Positions 31,790 through 40,785 of a stretch of 64,000 nucleotides of DNA are shown here, piece after piece. Location: assembly GCF_000720765.1 (NCBI RefSeq), contig NZ_JODC01000006.1:248001-312000 (forward strand), written 5' to 3'. This DNA comes from Streptomyces sp. NRRL S-646. GTDB taxonomy: Bacteria > Actinomycetota > Actinomycetes > Streptomycetales > Streptomycetaceae. Position 1 is the first letter of the stretch. The number at the start of each line of letters is the position of its first letter. Below the pieces are notes generated by a model. It saw nothing but the letters and a program-made list of their open reading frames with translations, was not told the origin of the DNA and did not search any database. Both the position numbers and the translations under genes were made by a program.

Positions 31790-33211
31790 ATGGACACGCA
31801 CGTGCACGACCGCCGACGCTTCCTCGCCCTCACCGCCGGGGCCGCCGCCACCCCGTTGCTCGCGGCCTGCGGTGCCGGCTTCGGCAGCGACGACAAGAAG
31901 AGCGACGGCTCGGCCGCGGACGACGTCACCGGCTCCTTCGACTGGAAACGGGAGAAGGACCAGACGGTGAAGGCGCTGCTCAACAAGCATCCGTACACAG
32001 ACGCCCTGATCGCCGACCTGAAGTCCTTCACCGCGAAGACCGGCATCAGGGTCGAGTACGACGTCTTCCCCGAGGACAACTACTTCGACAAGCTCACCGT
32101 GGACCTGTCCAGCGGACGCGCCTCGTACGACGTCTTCATGCTCGGCGCCTACATGGTGTGGCAGTACGGGCCGCCCGGCTGGCTCGAAGACCTCGGACCG
32201 TGGATGCGCAACTCCTCGGCCACCGGCGCCGAATGGGACCAGGCGGACTTCTTCCCCAATCTCCTCCAGGCCGACCAGTGGTCGCTGAAGGCAGGCGCTC
32301 CGCTCGGCCAGGGCGGGCAGTACGCACTGCCGTGGGGCTGGGAGACGAACGTCGTCGCCTACAACACCGAGGTGTTCGGCAGGCTCGGCCTCAAACCGGC
32401 CGAGTCCTTCGACGAGTTGCGCGAGATCGCCGGCGTCATCAAGCGGAAGGCCCCGGCGGCAGGCTACGACGGCATGTACGGAATCGCCGTACGAGGCTCC
32501 CGCAGCTGGGCCACGATCCACCCCGGTTTCATGACCATGTACGCCCGCAACGGCCTGCACGACTTCACCGTGCACGGCGGGAAGTTGAAACCCGCGATGA
32601 ACACGCCGGAGGCCATCGCCTTCACCCGGGACTGGGCGGGCATGGTCAAACAGGGCGGGCCGCCGTCGTGGACGTCGTACACCTGGTACCAGTGCTCCAG
32701 CGACCTCGGCGCGAAGAAGGCGGGCATGCTCTTCGACGCCGACACCGCGGCCTACTTCCAGGCCGTCGCCGGTGCCAGTCCGGCCTCCGGGAAGATCGCC
32801 TTCCATCCCGGGCCGAAGGGCCCGAACGGCTCCCTCGCCACCAACATGTGGATCTGGTCGCTCGGCATGAACGCCAAGAGCAGGAAGAAGAGCGCCAGTT
32901 GGCTCTTCCTGCAGTGGGCGACCGGCAAGGAGCACCTGCGCAAGGCCGCCGTCACCGGCAACCACATCGACCCCGTGCGGAAGTCGATCAGCCAGGACGC
33001 GGCGTACAAGGACAAGATGAAGCACCTGCCCGGCTTCATCGAGACCTTCGAGACCGTCGTCGACCAGACGAAGATCCAGTTCACCCCGCAGGCACAGTTC
33101 TTCGACGCGACCACCAGCTGGGCCGCGGCCCTCCAGGAGATCTACGGCGGCCAGAACGCGAAGTCGGTGCTGAACGGGCTGGCGGGCGACCTCGCCTCCA
33201 AGGTGGGCTGA
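31790..33211 (+). CDS. ABC transporter extracellular solute-binding lipoprotein (carbohydrate type, family 1)
   Basis: 473 residues. The signal DRRRFLALTAGAAATPLLAA ends in lipobox LAAC (Cys near residue 27), with a twin-Arg pattern suggesting Tat export. The mature protein has the malto-oligosaccharide/glycerol-3-phosphate-type fold (FTAKTGIRVEYDVFPEDNYF, then YDVFMLGAYMVWQYG). Trp and Tyr are frequent, as in sugar-binding clefts. It delivers a carbohydrate or polyol to the two permeases that follow. First gene of the rightward operon; GGAGG lies well placed before ATG 31790. Confidence 0.9.
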   Translation: MDTHVHDRRRFLALTAGAAATPLLAACGAGFGSDDKKSDGSAADDVTGSFDWKREKDQTVKALLNKHPYTDALIADLKSFTAKTGIRVEYDVFPEDNYFDKLTVDLSSGRASYDVFMLGAYMVWQYGPPGWLEDLGPWMRNSSATGAEWDQADFFPNLLQADQWSLKAGAPLGQGGQYALPWGWETNVVAYNTEVFGRLGLKPAESFDELREIAGVIKRKAPAAGYDGMYGIAVRGSRSWATIHPGFMTMYARNGLHDFTVHGGKLKPAMNTPEAIAFTRDWAGMVKQGGPPSWTSYTWYQCSSDLGAKKAGMLFDADTAAYFQAVAGASPASGKIAFHPGPKGPNGSLATNMWIWSLGMNAKSRKKSASWLFLQWATGKEHLRKAAVTGNHIDPVRKSISQDAAYKDKMKHLPGFIETFETVVDQTKIQFTPQAQFFDATTSWAAALQEIYGGQNAKSVLNGLAGDLASKVG

Positions 33212-33217
33212 GCAGCG

Positions 33218-34099
33218 ATGGGCTGGCGGCTCACCCTGCGACCGTACTTCCTGATCGTCCCCGCGCTGCTGCTGACCTGCGGGATCCTCTACCCGTTCGG
33301 GCTCGGGCTCTACTACACGCTGTTCGACTTCTCGGCGAGCAAACCGCAGCCGGACATGGTGCGGTTCGAGAACTACCGGACCGTCTTCACACAGGACGCC
33401 TTCTGGAACTCCGCGTGGGTGACGGTGTTGTACGCCGTCGGGGCCGCTGCCGTCGAGACCGTGCTCGGGGTCGCCGTCGCCCTGCTGCTGCACCGCTGCT
33501 CGCTCGTCGGGCGGGTACTGGAGAAGATCCTCATCCTGCCGCTGATGATCGCCCCGGTGATCGCGGCGATCATGTGGAAGCTGATGCTCCAGCCGTCGGT
33601 GGGGGTGGTGAACCACCTGCTGAAACCCTTCGGGCTGGGGGGAGTCCAGTGGACGGACACCCCGACCGGGGCGCTGCTGTCGTCGATCGCCGTGGACGTC
33701 TGGGTCTACACCCCGTTCGTGGCGATCCTCGCCCTGGCCGGTCTGCGGTCGCTGCCCACCTCCCCGTTCGAGGCGGCGGCCGTGGACGGCGCGGGCTGGT
33801 GGTACACCTTCCGGCGGCTGACGCTGCCCATGCTGTGGCCGTACGTCCTGGTCGCGGTGATCTTCCGGTTCATGGACTCGCTGAAGGTGTTCGACATCAT
33901 CTACGCCCTGACGGAGGGCGGGCCGGGCGACTCGACCGTCGTCCTGCAGATCCGCGCCTATCTGGAGGCGATCCGCTTCCAGCGCTACAGCTTCGGGATC
34001 AGCTACACGATCGTGCTGTGGGCCGTGGTGTACCTGGCCGCGATGGTGCTCGTACGCCATCTCGGCAAGATCCAGCGAAAGGCGGCCGAGGCGAAATGA
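33218..34099 (+). CDS. ABC transporter permease, MalF/UgpA type
   Basis: 293 residues with six helices. The EAA loop is FEAAAVDGAGWWYTFRRLTL (about 186-205). RPYFLIVPALLLTCGILYPF is helix 1 and a phenylalanine-rich periplasmic loop follows. It starts 6 bp after the lipoprotein gene and overlaps the second permease by 4 bp (ATGA), so the two should be made in equal amounts as a heterodimer. Confidence 0.92.
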   Translation: MGWRLTLRPYFLIVPALLLTCGILYPFGLGLYYTLFDFSASKPQPDMVRFENYRTVFTQDAFWNSAWVTVLYAVGAAAVETVLGVAVALLLHRCSLVGRVLEKILILPLMIAPVIAAIMWKLMLQPSVGVVNHLLKPFGLGGVQWTDTPTGALLSSIAVDVWVYTPFVAILALAGLRSLPTSPFEAAAVDGAGWWYTFRRLTLPMLWPYVLVAVIFRFMDSLKVFDIIYALTEGGPGDSTVVLQIRAYLEAIRFQRYSFGISYTIVLWAVVYLAAMVLVRHLGKIQRKAAEAK

Positions 34100-34926
34100 C
34101 CGTCAGAAAACGCCTGCTCGGATGGCTGGCGGATCTCGCCCTCATCCTCTACTTCCTCTTCGCGCTCTTCCCGGTCGCCTGGATGGTGATCCTCTCCCTG
34201 AAGCCCGCGAACGAGCTCTTCAGCACCTACTTCTCCTTCACCCCGACCCTCGACGGCTACCGCACCGTGCTCGGTGACAGCGAGGGCATCCCCTTCGTGC
34301 GGTTCTTCGTGAACAGCCTGGTCGTGTCGGTGGGGGCGGTCGTGCTGTCCCTCGTCGTCGGGCTTCCGGCGGCGTACGCGTCGGCGCGCTGGCGGTTCAA
34401 GGGCTCCGAGAACCTGATGTTCACACTGCTGTCGTTCCGCTTCGCGCCCGAACTGACCGTGATCATCCCGCTGTTCGTGCTGTACCAGAAGCTCGGGCTG
34501 TTCGACACCTACGTCGGCATGATCTGGGTGCTGCAGCTCGTCACACTGCCGCTCATCGTGTGGATCATGCGGTCCTACTTCGCCGATCTGACCCCCGAGC
34601 TGGAGCAGGCGGCCCTGCTGGACGGCTACACGCGCAAGCAGGCCTTCTTCAAGGTCGCTCTGCCGCTGGTCAAGCCGGGCATCGCGGCGGTGTCACTGCT
34701 GGCCTTCATCTTCGCCTGGAACAACTTCGTGTTCCCTCTCATCCTCACCTCCAACGAGGCTCAGACCGTGACCGTCGGCGCGCTGTCCTTCCTCGGCGGG
34801 GACCGGCCCAAGTACAACCTCACGGCCGCGGCCGCGCTGGTGTCGGTCGTACCACCGCTGCTGCTGGCCCTCACCATTCAGCGGTATCTGGTGCGGGGGC
34901 TGTCGTTCGGGGCGGTGAAGTCGTGA
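34096..34926 (+). CDS. ABC transporter permease, MalG/UgpE type
   Basis: 276 residues, six helices, EAA loop LEQAALLDGYTRKQAFFKVA near residues 170-189. ATG 34096 lies in an ATGA overlap with the first permease and its stop overlaps the GTG of the ATPase gene by 4 bp. It completes the membrane channel of the carbohydrate importer. Confidence 0.93.
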   Translation: MTVRKRLLGWLADLALILYFLFALFPVAWMVILSLKPANELFSTYFSFTPTLDGYRTVLGDSEGIPFVRFFVNSLVVSVGAVVLSLVVGLPAAYASARWRFKGSENLMFTLLSFRFAPELTVIIPLFVLYQKLGLFDTYVGMIWVLQLVTLPLIVWIMRSYFADLTPELEQAALLDGYTRKQAFFKVALPLVKPGIAAVSLLAFIFAWNNFVFPLILTSNEAQTVTVGALSFLGGDRPKYNLTAAAALVSVVPPLLLALTIQRYLVRGLSFGAVKS

Positions 34927-36008
34927 TCGGGCTGCGCGGGATCCGGAAGACGTACGGGAGGATCACAGCCCTGGACGGGCTCGAACTGGACGTCCGGGAG
35001 GGCGAGTTCTTCTGTCTGCTCGGTCCGTCCGGTGCGGGCAAGACGACGACCCTGAAAACCGTCGCCGGGCTCGAACACCCCGACTCCGGCACGGTCGAGC
35101 TCGACGGCAAGGACATGCGGGGCGTGGAGCCCTACGACCGGGGCGTGGCGATGTGCTTCGAGAGCTACGCCCTCTACCCGCACCGTTCGGCGTACGACAA
35201 CCTCGCCTCCCCGCTGCGCTCACCCCGCCACCGCCTGCCCGCCGCCGAGGCCCGCGACCGTATCGGCGCCATCGCCGAACTCCTCGGTATCAGCGGTCTG
35301 TTGGACCGCCCGGTGGGTCAGCTGTCCAACGGGCAGCGGCAGCGCGTCGCGCTCGGCCGCGTCCTGGTCCGCCCCGCCCGTGCCTTCCTCCTCGACGAGC
35401 CGCTCTCCCACCTCGACGCGAAACTGCGCCAGCAGATGCGCGCCGAGCTGAAGGCGATCGGCGCCGTGCAGCACACGACCACCCTCTACGTCACCCATGA
35501 CTCCGTCGAGGCCCTGGCGCTCGGCGACCGGATCGGGGTGATCCGGAACGGGCGGATCGTGCAGACGGGGACGCGGGAGGAGATCTGGTACCAGCCGTAC
35601 GACACCGAGGTGGCCCGGGCCTTCGGGCGGCCGCGGATCAATCTGCTGCCGGGGACGGTGACGGAGGACGGCAGCTTCCGCTCGGCCGACGGGAAGGTGG
35701 AGCTGCCGGTGCGCGCGCAGGCGCGGGCCGGCACGGACGTCCTGGTCGGCGTGCGCCCCCGGGATCTGTTCCTGACCGGCCCGGGACACGAGCTGACCGG
35801 CACCGTCTATGTCACCGAGGTGCTCGGCCGGTCCGTCGAGGTGACCGTCCGGCTCGGCGAGCAGCATGTGTCGCTGGTCGCCCCGCGCGCCGACACGACC
35901 GGACTGCGGCCCGACGATCCGGTACGGCTGACGGTCCGGCCTGAGAACCTGCTGCTGTTCGAGGCCGACGGGCCGCAGGGTCCAGGACGACTGATCGGGA
36001 CACGATGA
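34923..36008 (+). CDS. ABC transporter ATP-binding subunit 1 of carbohydrate importer (Q-loop Glu variant)
   Basis: 361 residues, UgpC/MalK-like with a C-terminal OB/TOBE regulatory domain from about residue 235. Walker A is GPSGAGKT, Walker B FLLDEPLSHLD, and the switch His is in YVTHDSVEA. Two core motifs are altered: the Q-loop reads CFESYALYP, with Glu instead of Gln, and the signature reads LSNGQRQ instead of LSGGQ. GTG 34923 overlaps the permease stop. A second ATPase gene lies at 36825, so the transporter probably carries two different ATPases. Confidence 0.9.
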   Translation: MIGLRGIRKTYGRITALDGLELDVREGEFFCLLGPSGAGKTTTLKTVAGLEHPDSGTVELDGKDMRGVEPYDRGVAMCFESYALYPHRSAYDNLASPLRSPRHRLPAAEARDRIGAIAELLGISGLLDRPVGQLSNGQRQRVALGRVLVRPARAFLLDEPLSHLDAKLRQQMRAELKAIGAVQHTTTLYVTHDSVEALALGDRIGVIRNGRIVQTGTREEIWYQPYDTEVARAFGRPRINLLPGTVTEDGSFRSADGKVELPVRAQARAGTDVLVGVRPRDLFLTGPGHELTGTVYVTEVLGRSVEVTVRLGEQHVSLVAPRADTTGLRPDDPVRLTVRPENLLLFEADGPQGPGRLIGTR

Positions 36009-36847
36009 GCAGCAACAGCAGCAGCAGCGGTGGCAGCGCACACCAGCAGGGGCCCGCGGCCCGGCAGTCCGCCATGGCCGAGCAGGTCCTGGCCGACGGT
36101 TCGGCGACCGCGGCGGAGCTCGCCGAGCGGTTCGGGGTGAGCCTGATGACCATCCACCGGGACCTCGACGAGCTCGAACGGCAGGGCCTCGTCAGGAAGT
36201 TCAGGGGCGGGGTGACGGCCCAGCCGTCGGGTGTGTTCGAGTCGAACGTGCAGTACCGGCTGAAGACCATGCGGCCGGAGAAGGCCGCCGTCGCCGAGCA
36301 GGCGCTGAGGTCGATAGAGCCCGGCATGGCGATCATGCTGGACGACTCCACCTCCACCCTGGAGATAGCCCGCAGGCTGCGCCTCGGTGAGATCACCCCG
36401 CTGACGGTCGTCACCAACTTCCTGGAGGCGATCAACCTGCTCGCCGACCAGCGGGGCATCCATCTGATGGCCCTCGGCGGCGATTACGACCCGCTGCACT
36501 CGTCCTTCCTCGGGGTGTCCTGCGTGGAGGCGGTGCAGTCGCTCCGCGTGGACGTGTGCTTCGCGTCGACGTCCGCCGTGCACGGGGGTTACGCCTACCA
36601 CCAGGAGCAGCACATCGTGTCGGTGAAGCGGGCGATGCTCGACTCGGCCGCCCGCAACGTCCTGCTGATCGACCACACCAAGCTCGCCCGGACCGCCCTG
36701 CACCGGGTCGTCCCGCTCTCCCACTTCGACCTGCTCCTCGTGGACGACGGAGCGTCGGCCGAGGCGCTGCGGGACCTGGACGAGCACAAGGTCACCTATC
36801 AAGTCTGCGCGACGAGGGGCGGCGATGACCGAGCTGGAGCTACGTGA
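36005..36847 (+). CDS. DeoR/GlpR-family transcriptional regulator
   Basis: 280 residues. The Ser/Gly-rich start is followed by the DeoR winged HTH at about 24-75 (ATAAELAERFGVSLMTIHRD, ELERQGLVRKFRGG). The C-terminal sensor has the ribose-isomerase-like fold (LDDSTSTLEIARRL, VVTNFLEAINLLA, ALGGDYDP, LIDHTKLARTAL) that binds phosphorylated sugars. It likely represses this catabolic operon until a kinase product appears. Its gene is inserted between the two ATPase genes with 4-bp and 23-bp overlaps, tying regulator and transporter synthesis together. Confidence 0.92.
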   Translation: MSSNSSSSGGSAHQQGPAARQSAMAEQVLADGSATAAELAERFGVSLMTIHRDLDELERQGLVRKFRGGVTAQPSGVFESNVQYRLKTMRPEKAAVAEQALRSIEPGMAIMLDDSTSTLEIARRLRLGEITPLTVVTNFLEAINLLADQRGIHLMALGGDYDPLHSSFLGVSCVEAVQSLRVDVCFASTSAVHGGYAYHQEQHIVSVKRAMLDSAARNVLLIDHTKLARTALHRVVPLSHFDLLLVDDGASAEALRDLDEHKVTYQVCATRGGDDRAGAT

Positions 36848-37904
36848 TCTGCGCAAGACCTACCGGTCGCGGGGCCGCCCGGCCGTGGACGCCGTACGCG
36901 GCATGGATCTCGCGCTGCACTCCGGGGAACTGCTCGGGCTGCTCGGCCCGTCCGGCTGCGGCAAGTCCACCACCCTGCGGATGATCGCCGGCCTCGAGAC
37001 GGTGACCGGCGGGGACATCCTGGTGGACGGCGCCTCGGTGGTCGCGCTGCCGGCGCAGCGCCGCAACATCGGCGTCGCCTTCGAGAACTACGCGCTGTAT
37101 CCGCCGCTGACGGTGGCGGAGAACCTGGCCTTCGGGCTGAAGGCACGCAGAAAGCGGCACCGTAAGGACGTCGACCGCAAGGTCACCGAGATCGCCGAAC
37201 GCGTCGACCTCACCGGCATCCTCGACGCCCGCCCGGCAGGCCTGTCCAGCGGCCAGAAACAGCGTGTCTCCCTGGCCCGCGCGCTCGTCCGCGAACCGGA
37301 CGTACTGCTCCTCGACGAGCCCCTCTCCCACCTGGACGCCGCCCAGCGGGACACCACCCGCCGTGAACTCAAGCGCATCCAGCGGGACCTGGGGCACACC
37401 ACCATCCTGGTCACGCACGACCAGGAGGAGGCCCTCTCCCTCGCCGACCGGATCGCCGTGATGAAGGACGGCGTCATCCAGCAGCTCGGCACGCCCTACG
37501 AGATCTACGACAGCCCTGCCAACCTCTTCGTCGCGGATTTCGTCGGCGAACCCGCCATCAACCTGCTGCCCGGCATCGCGGCCGCGGACGGCCACGCCCG
37601 TCTCTCGGGCTCGGTGCGGATCGCGCTGCCGGTGCCGGTGGCGGAGGGCCGCGCGGTCGTGGTCGGCGTCCGCCCGGAGGACCTGCGCCTCACCGGCGGC
37701 GAGGGCATGCCCGCCAAGGTCGTCGCCCACGAGCCGCTCCTGGAGGCGGGCATCGCCACCCTCGCCCTCGACGGCGTGGAACACGCCCTCGTCGTCCTCA
37801 CCGGCCCCGAGGTGCGCCTCACCCATCACGAGCGGGTCCGTGTCACCGCCGATCCCGGCCACACCCATGTCTTCGACGCCGAGACAGGAGACTCCCTGCG
37901 ATGA
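36825..37904 (+). CDS. ABC transporter ATP-binding subunit 2 of carbohydrate importer (Q-loop Glu variant)
   Basis: 359 residues, same MalK/UgpC-like architecture. Walker A is GPSGCGKS, Walker B LLLDEPLSHLD, switch His LVTHDQEEA. Like its neighbour it has Glu at the Q-loop (AFENYALYP), and the signature is LSSGQKQ. The pairing resembles importers with two distinct ATPases such as the glycerol transporter GlpSTPQV of rhizobia. Start ATG 36825 lies inside the regulator gene; the stop overlaps the dehydrogenase gene by 4 bp. Confidence 0.9.
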   Translation: MTELELRDLRKTYRSRGRPAVDAVRGMDLALHSGELLGLLGPSGCGKSTTLRMIAGLETVTGGDILVDGASVVALPAQRRNIGVAFENYALYPPLTVAENLAFGLKARRKRHRKDVDRKVTEIAERVDLTGILDARPAGLSSGQKQRVSLARALVREPDVLLLDEPLSHLDAAQRDTTRRELKRIQRDLGHTTILVTHDQEEALSLADRIAVMKDGVIQQLGTPYEIYDSPANLFVADFVGEPAINLLPGIAAADGHARLSGSVRIALPVPVAEGRAVVVGVRPEDLRLTGGEGMPAKVVAHEPLLEAGIATLALDGVEHALVVLTGPEVRLTHHERVRVTADPGHTHVFDAETGDSLR

Positions 37905-38923
37905 GCGAACCCGTGCGTGTCGTCGCCGCCGGCGACCACTTCATCCTGCCGTCGCTCATCACAGCGGCGGTCCGCCATGAACTCGCCTGTGAAGTACGTG
38001 AGTTGACCCTCGGCTGGCCACTGGAACCCTTTGGCCCGGTGGCCGAGGTGACGGAGGCCAGCGACGCCGAGGACGAGCTGATCGACGCGCTCACCGGGGC
38101 ACAGGTGCTGGTCACCCAGATGGGACCGGTGACGGAGCGCGTCCTGGACGCCTGCCCGGACCTGCGGCTGGTGGTCGTGTGCCGGGGCGGCCCGGTCAAC
38201 GTCAACCTGGACGCGGCCAAACGGCACGACGTCCGTGTCTGCTTCGCTCCCGGCCGCAACGCCGCCGCCACCGCCGAGTTCACCGTCGGCCTGATGCTGG
38301 CGGCCCTGCGGCGCATCCCGCAGGCCCACAACCTCCTGGCGGGACAGGGCAGTTGGCAGGGGGCGACGTACTACACGTACGAACACAGCGGACTGGAGCT
38401 GGAGGACCTGCCGGTCGGGCTCGTCGGTTACGGGGCCGTCGGCAGCCGGGTCGCTCGGGCGCTGTGTGCGTTCGGGGCGCAGGTGATGGTCTACGACCCG
38501 TATGTGCGGGGTGAGATCCACGGGCTGCGGGTGTCTTCGCTCGACGAACTTCTGCGGCGGTCCCGGGTGATCACTCTGCACGCGCGGCTCACCGACGAGA
38601 CCCGGGGGCTGATCGGTGCGGGTGAACTGGCGTTGCTGCCGCGGGGCGCGGTCGTCGTGAACGCCGCCCGCGGGGCATTGCTGGACGAGGAGGCGCTGTG
38701 CGACGCGCTGGAGAGTGGGGGGGTGTCGGCGGCGGCGCTCGATACGTTCGAGCAGGAGCCGGTGCCGGCGGCGTCACGGCTGTTCGGGCTGGGCGAGCGG
38801 GTGGTGATGACCCCTCATCTGGGCGGGGCTTCGCGGGCGGTGGCGGAGAAGGCGGCACGGATCGCTGCCGCGGAAGTGGGGCGGTGGGTGCGAGGGGAGT
38901 CGCTCGCGCACGCGTTGACGTGA
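37901..38923 (+). CDS. D-isomer-specific 2-hydroxyacid dehydrogenase (PGDH-like)
   Basis: 340 residues. The Rossmann motif is GLVGYGAVGSRVARA with an acidic residue ending the second strand (VYDPYV), favouring NAD. The catalytic triad is Arg in NAARGALLDEE, Glu in DTFEQEPVP and His in MTPHLGGAS. It oxidises or reduces a 2-hydroxyacid, perhaps a phosphorylated aldonate made from the imported substrate. It overlaps the ATPase gene by 4 bp (ATGA). SerA is unlikely because there is no C-terminal ACT domain. Confidence 0.88.
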   Translation: MSEPVRVVAAGDHFILPSLITAAVRHELACEVRELTLGWPLEPFGPVAEVTEASDAEDELIDALTGAQVLVTQMGPVTERVLDACPDLRLVVVCRGGPVNVNLDAAKRHDVRVCFAPGRNAAATAEFTVGLMLAALRRIPQAHNLLAGQGSWQGATYYTYEHSGLELEDLPVGLVGYGAVGSRVARALCAFGAQVMVYDPYVRGEIHGLRVSSLDELLRRSRVITLHARLTDETRGLIGAGELALLPRGAVVVNAARGALLDEEALCDALESGGVSAAALDTFEQEPVPAASRLFGLGERVVMTPHLGGASRAVAEKAARIAAAEVGRWVRGESLAHALT

Positions 38924-38960
38924 GTGCCGCAATGGGTCGTTGTTTGTCTGCCCCGCCGTT

Positions 38961-39000
38961 GTGGCTGGTCGCGCAGTTCCCCGCGCCCCTTTAGGGGCGC
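38961..39000. repeat. Common streptomycete intergenic repeat with GCGCCCCT hairpin
   Basis: GTGGCTGGTCGCGCAGTTCC followed by CCGCGCCCCT-TT-AGGGGCGC. I recognise this sequence as a repeat widespread in Streptomyces chromosomes. The last part folds as an 8-bp hairpin (38983-39000). It lies in the 103-bp gap between the dehydrogenase and the second kinase and may attenuate read-through. Confidence 0.65.
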
Positions 39001-39026
39001 TGCCGAACCGCAAGGGAGACTCGCTT

Positions 39027-40451
39027 ATGTATGTCGGAATCGACGTAGGAACGTCCATGGTGAAGGCCGCCGCGTTCGACCGCGAAGGTCGTGAACTCGG
39101 TGTCGAGGCGCGGCCCGTAGGGCTTGCCCTGCATGGTGGTGTCGTCGAGCAGGACATGGAGGAGGTGTACGCGGCTGTCGTCGGCGTGCTGCAGGAGCTG
39201 ACGGCGCGTGTGCCCGAACCCGTCGAGCTCGCCGGGCTGACCGGCCAGGGTGACGGCGTCTGGCTGGTGGACAAGGAGGGCCGCCCCGTCCGCCCCGCGG
39301 CGTCCTGGATGGACGGGCGGGCGCATGAGCTGCTCGATCAGTGGCTGGCGGACGGGACCTTCGAGACGGTGTTCCGGCGGACGGGGAGTGCCATGTTCCC
39401 GGGGTGTCCGGGGCCGTTGCTGGCCTGGCTCGACCGGTACGAACCGAGGTCCCTGGACGCGGCGGCCACGGCCCTGTACTGCAAGGACATGGTCTTCCGG
39501 CGGCTGACGGGAGCGCCGGTGACGACGGATGTGTCGGACGCGTCGATGCCGTTCCTCGACCCGCGGACGCGGACGTACGACAACCGGGTGGTGGAGCTGC
39601 TGGGGCTGACCCATCGCCGTGGTCTGCTGGCTCCCGTCGGCGACCCGATCGCGACGGCCGAGGCGCGCGGCGAGGGCCTGCCGGCCGGCATCCGGCTGGC
39701 GAACGGCCCGTACGACCTCCCGGCGTGCGCGCTCGGCGCGGGTGTCACGACCCCGGGGGACGGTCTGCTCATCGTCGGCACCTGCCTGGCCAGCCTGGTG
39801 GCCACGACCGATCTCGACCTGACCGGCGAGCCGGCCGGTCTGTACATCTCCACCGACCGTCCCGGTCACTGGCTGCGTGCCATGCCCGCGATGGTCGGCA
39901 CAGCCGCCCTGGACTGGATGCTGTCGACGACCGGCGTGCACCACGAGGAGGTCGACGGCCTGCTCGCCGGGACCCCGCCCGGTGCGAACGGCGTCCGCGT
40001 CCTGCCGTACTTCGCCCCCTCCGGCGAGCGCGCCCCGTTCGTCGAACCCCGTCTGCGTGCCGAACTCACCGGCGTCTCCCTGGAGTCGACGAAGGGCGAC
40101 CTGATCCGCGCGACCTGCGAGGGCATCGGGTACGCCGCCCGCCACTGTCTGGAGGCGGCAGGCCTGACGGGCTCGCTGGCCGTCTGCGGCGGGGGAACGC
40201 GCAGCCCTGCCTGGATGCGGCTGCTCGCCGATGTCCTGGGGCGGCCGTTGCGGGTCGTCGAGGGTGAAGTGGGGGCGCGGGGTGCGGTGTTGGCGGCGGC
40301 GGAGCGGTACGGGGTCGCACTGGACGCGGCGGCGTGGACCGAGCCGACGGCGGTCGTGGAGCCGGACGCGGGCCGGGCGGCGTTCTACGCGAAGGCCTAC
40401 GGGGACCATCTGGCGCGGCTGGCGGAGGCGCGGGGAAGGGCGCGGGCGTGA
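39027..40451 (+). CDS. FGGY-family carbohydrate kinase, second of cluster
   Basis: 474 residues. Starts MYVGIDVGTSMVKAAAFDRE; the catalytic Asp is in NGPYDLPACALGAGV and the C-terminal nucleotide-binding loop is LAVCGGGTRSPAWMRLLADV. It is only distantly similar to the kinase at 30165, so the two probably act on different intermediates or enantiomers. ATG 39027 has AAGGGA 9 nt upstream. The distant gap after the dehydrogenase contains a repeat, so it may be expressed at a lower level than the transporter genes. AI-2-kinase-like or xylulokinase-like function cannot be decided. Confidence 0.88.
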   Translation: MYVGIDVGTSMVKAAAFDREGRELGVEARPVGLALHGGVVEQDMEEVYAAVVGVLQELTARVPEPVELAGLTGQGDGVWLVDKEGRPVRPAASWMDGRAHELLDQWLADGTFETVFRRTGSAMFPGCPGPLLAWLDRYEPRSLDAAATALYCKDMVFRRLTGAPVTTDVSDASMPFLDPRTRTYDNRVVELLGLTHRRGLLAPVGDPIATAEARGEGLPAGIRLANGPYDLPACALGAGVTTPGDGLLIVGTCLASLVATTDLDLTGEPAGLYISTDRPGHWLRAMPAMVGTAALDWMLSTTGVHHEEVDGLLAGTPPGANGVRVLPYFAPSGERAPFVEPRLRAELTGVSLESTKGDLIRATCEGIGYAARHCLEAAGLTGSLAVCGGGTRSPAWMRLLADVLGRPLRVVEGEVGARGAVLAAAERYGVALDAAAWTEPTAVVEPDAGRAAFYAKAYGDHLARLAEARGRARA

Positions 40452-40554
40452 ACGACGCACCACCGGGACCCGACGATTTCGGGGGCGCGATCGCCGAGTA
40501 CGCGCTGTAATACCGCCTGTGAGTCGACGCGGTGGTGTTCGCGAGGAGGCGTTG

Positions 40555-40782
40555 ATGACGAGAACCCGGGCGTGCCCGACCTGCGGGACGATGCAGGAGT
40601 TCCGGAAGCTGGACGACGCCGAACGGGCGGCCGTCCGGGAGAAAAAGGGGGACCGCCACTATGTGGACGACCTCTGGCGCTGCACTGCCGTCGGCTGTCT
40701 GACGTACTTCCCCGCCGGACACCTGAGCGAGCGCGGCCTCCTCCCCGAGAAGTTCCGCAAGGAGGAGGCCGACCCCGTCTGA
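40555..40782 (+). CDS. Small zinc-ribbon protein, function unknown
   Basis: 75 residues with CPTCG near the N-terminus and a second pair at CTAVGC (C46/C51), forming a likely zinc ribbon. A charged helix (KLDDAERAAVREKKGDRH) lies between. GCGAGGAGG precedes ATG 40555. Its stop is 3 bp from the stop of the converging DsbA-family gene. No partner or function is evident; nucleic-acid or protein binding is typical of such folds. Confidence 0.7.
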   Translation: MTRTRACPTCGTMQEFRKLDDAERAAVREKKGDRHYVDDLWRCTAVGCLTYFPAGHLSERGLLPEKFRKEEADPV

Positions 40783-40785
40783 GCC

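Noticed and set aside
31741..34926. Very long open frame covering the solute-binding protein and first permease in another phase
   Set aside because: Only its last part (34096-34926) encodes a real protein; the rest is an Arg/Pro/Gly-rich shadow typical of high-GC coding DNA.
40448..40510. 20-codon ORF starting GTG that overlaps the stop of the second FGGY kinase by 4 bp
   Set aside because: The overlap looks like translational coupling, but the product has no recognisable feature and there is no ribosome-binding site; such short frames are expected by chance in GC-rich DNA.
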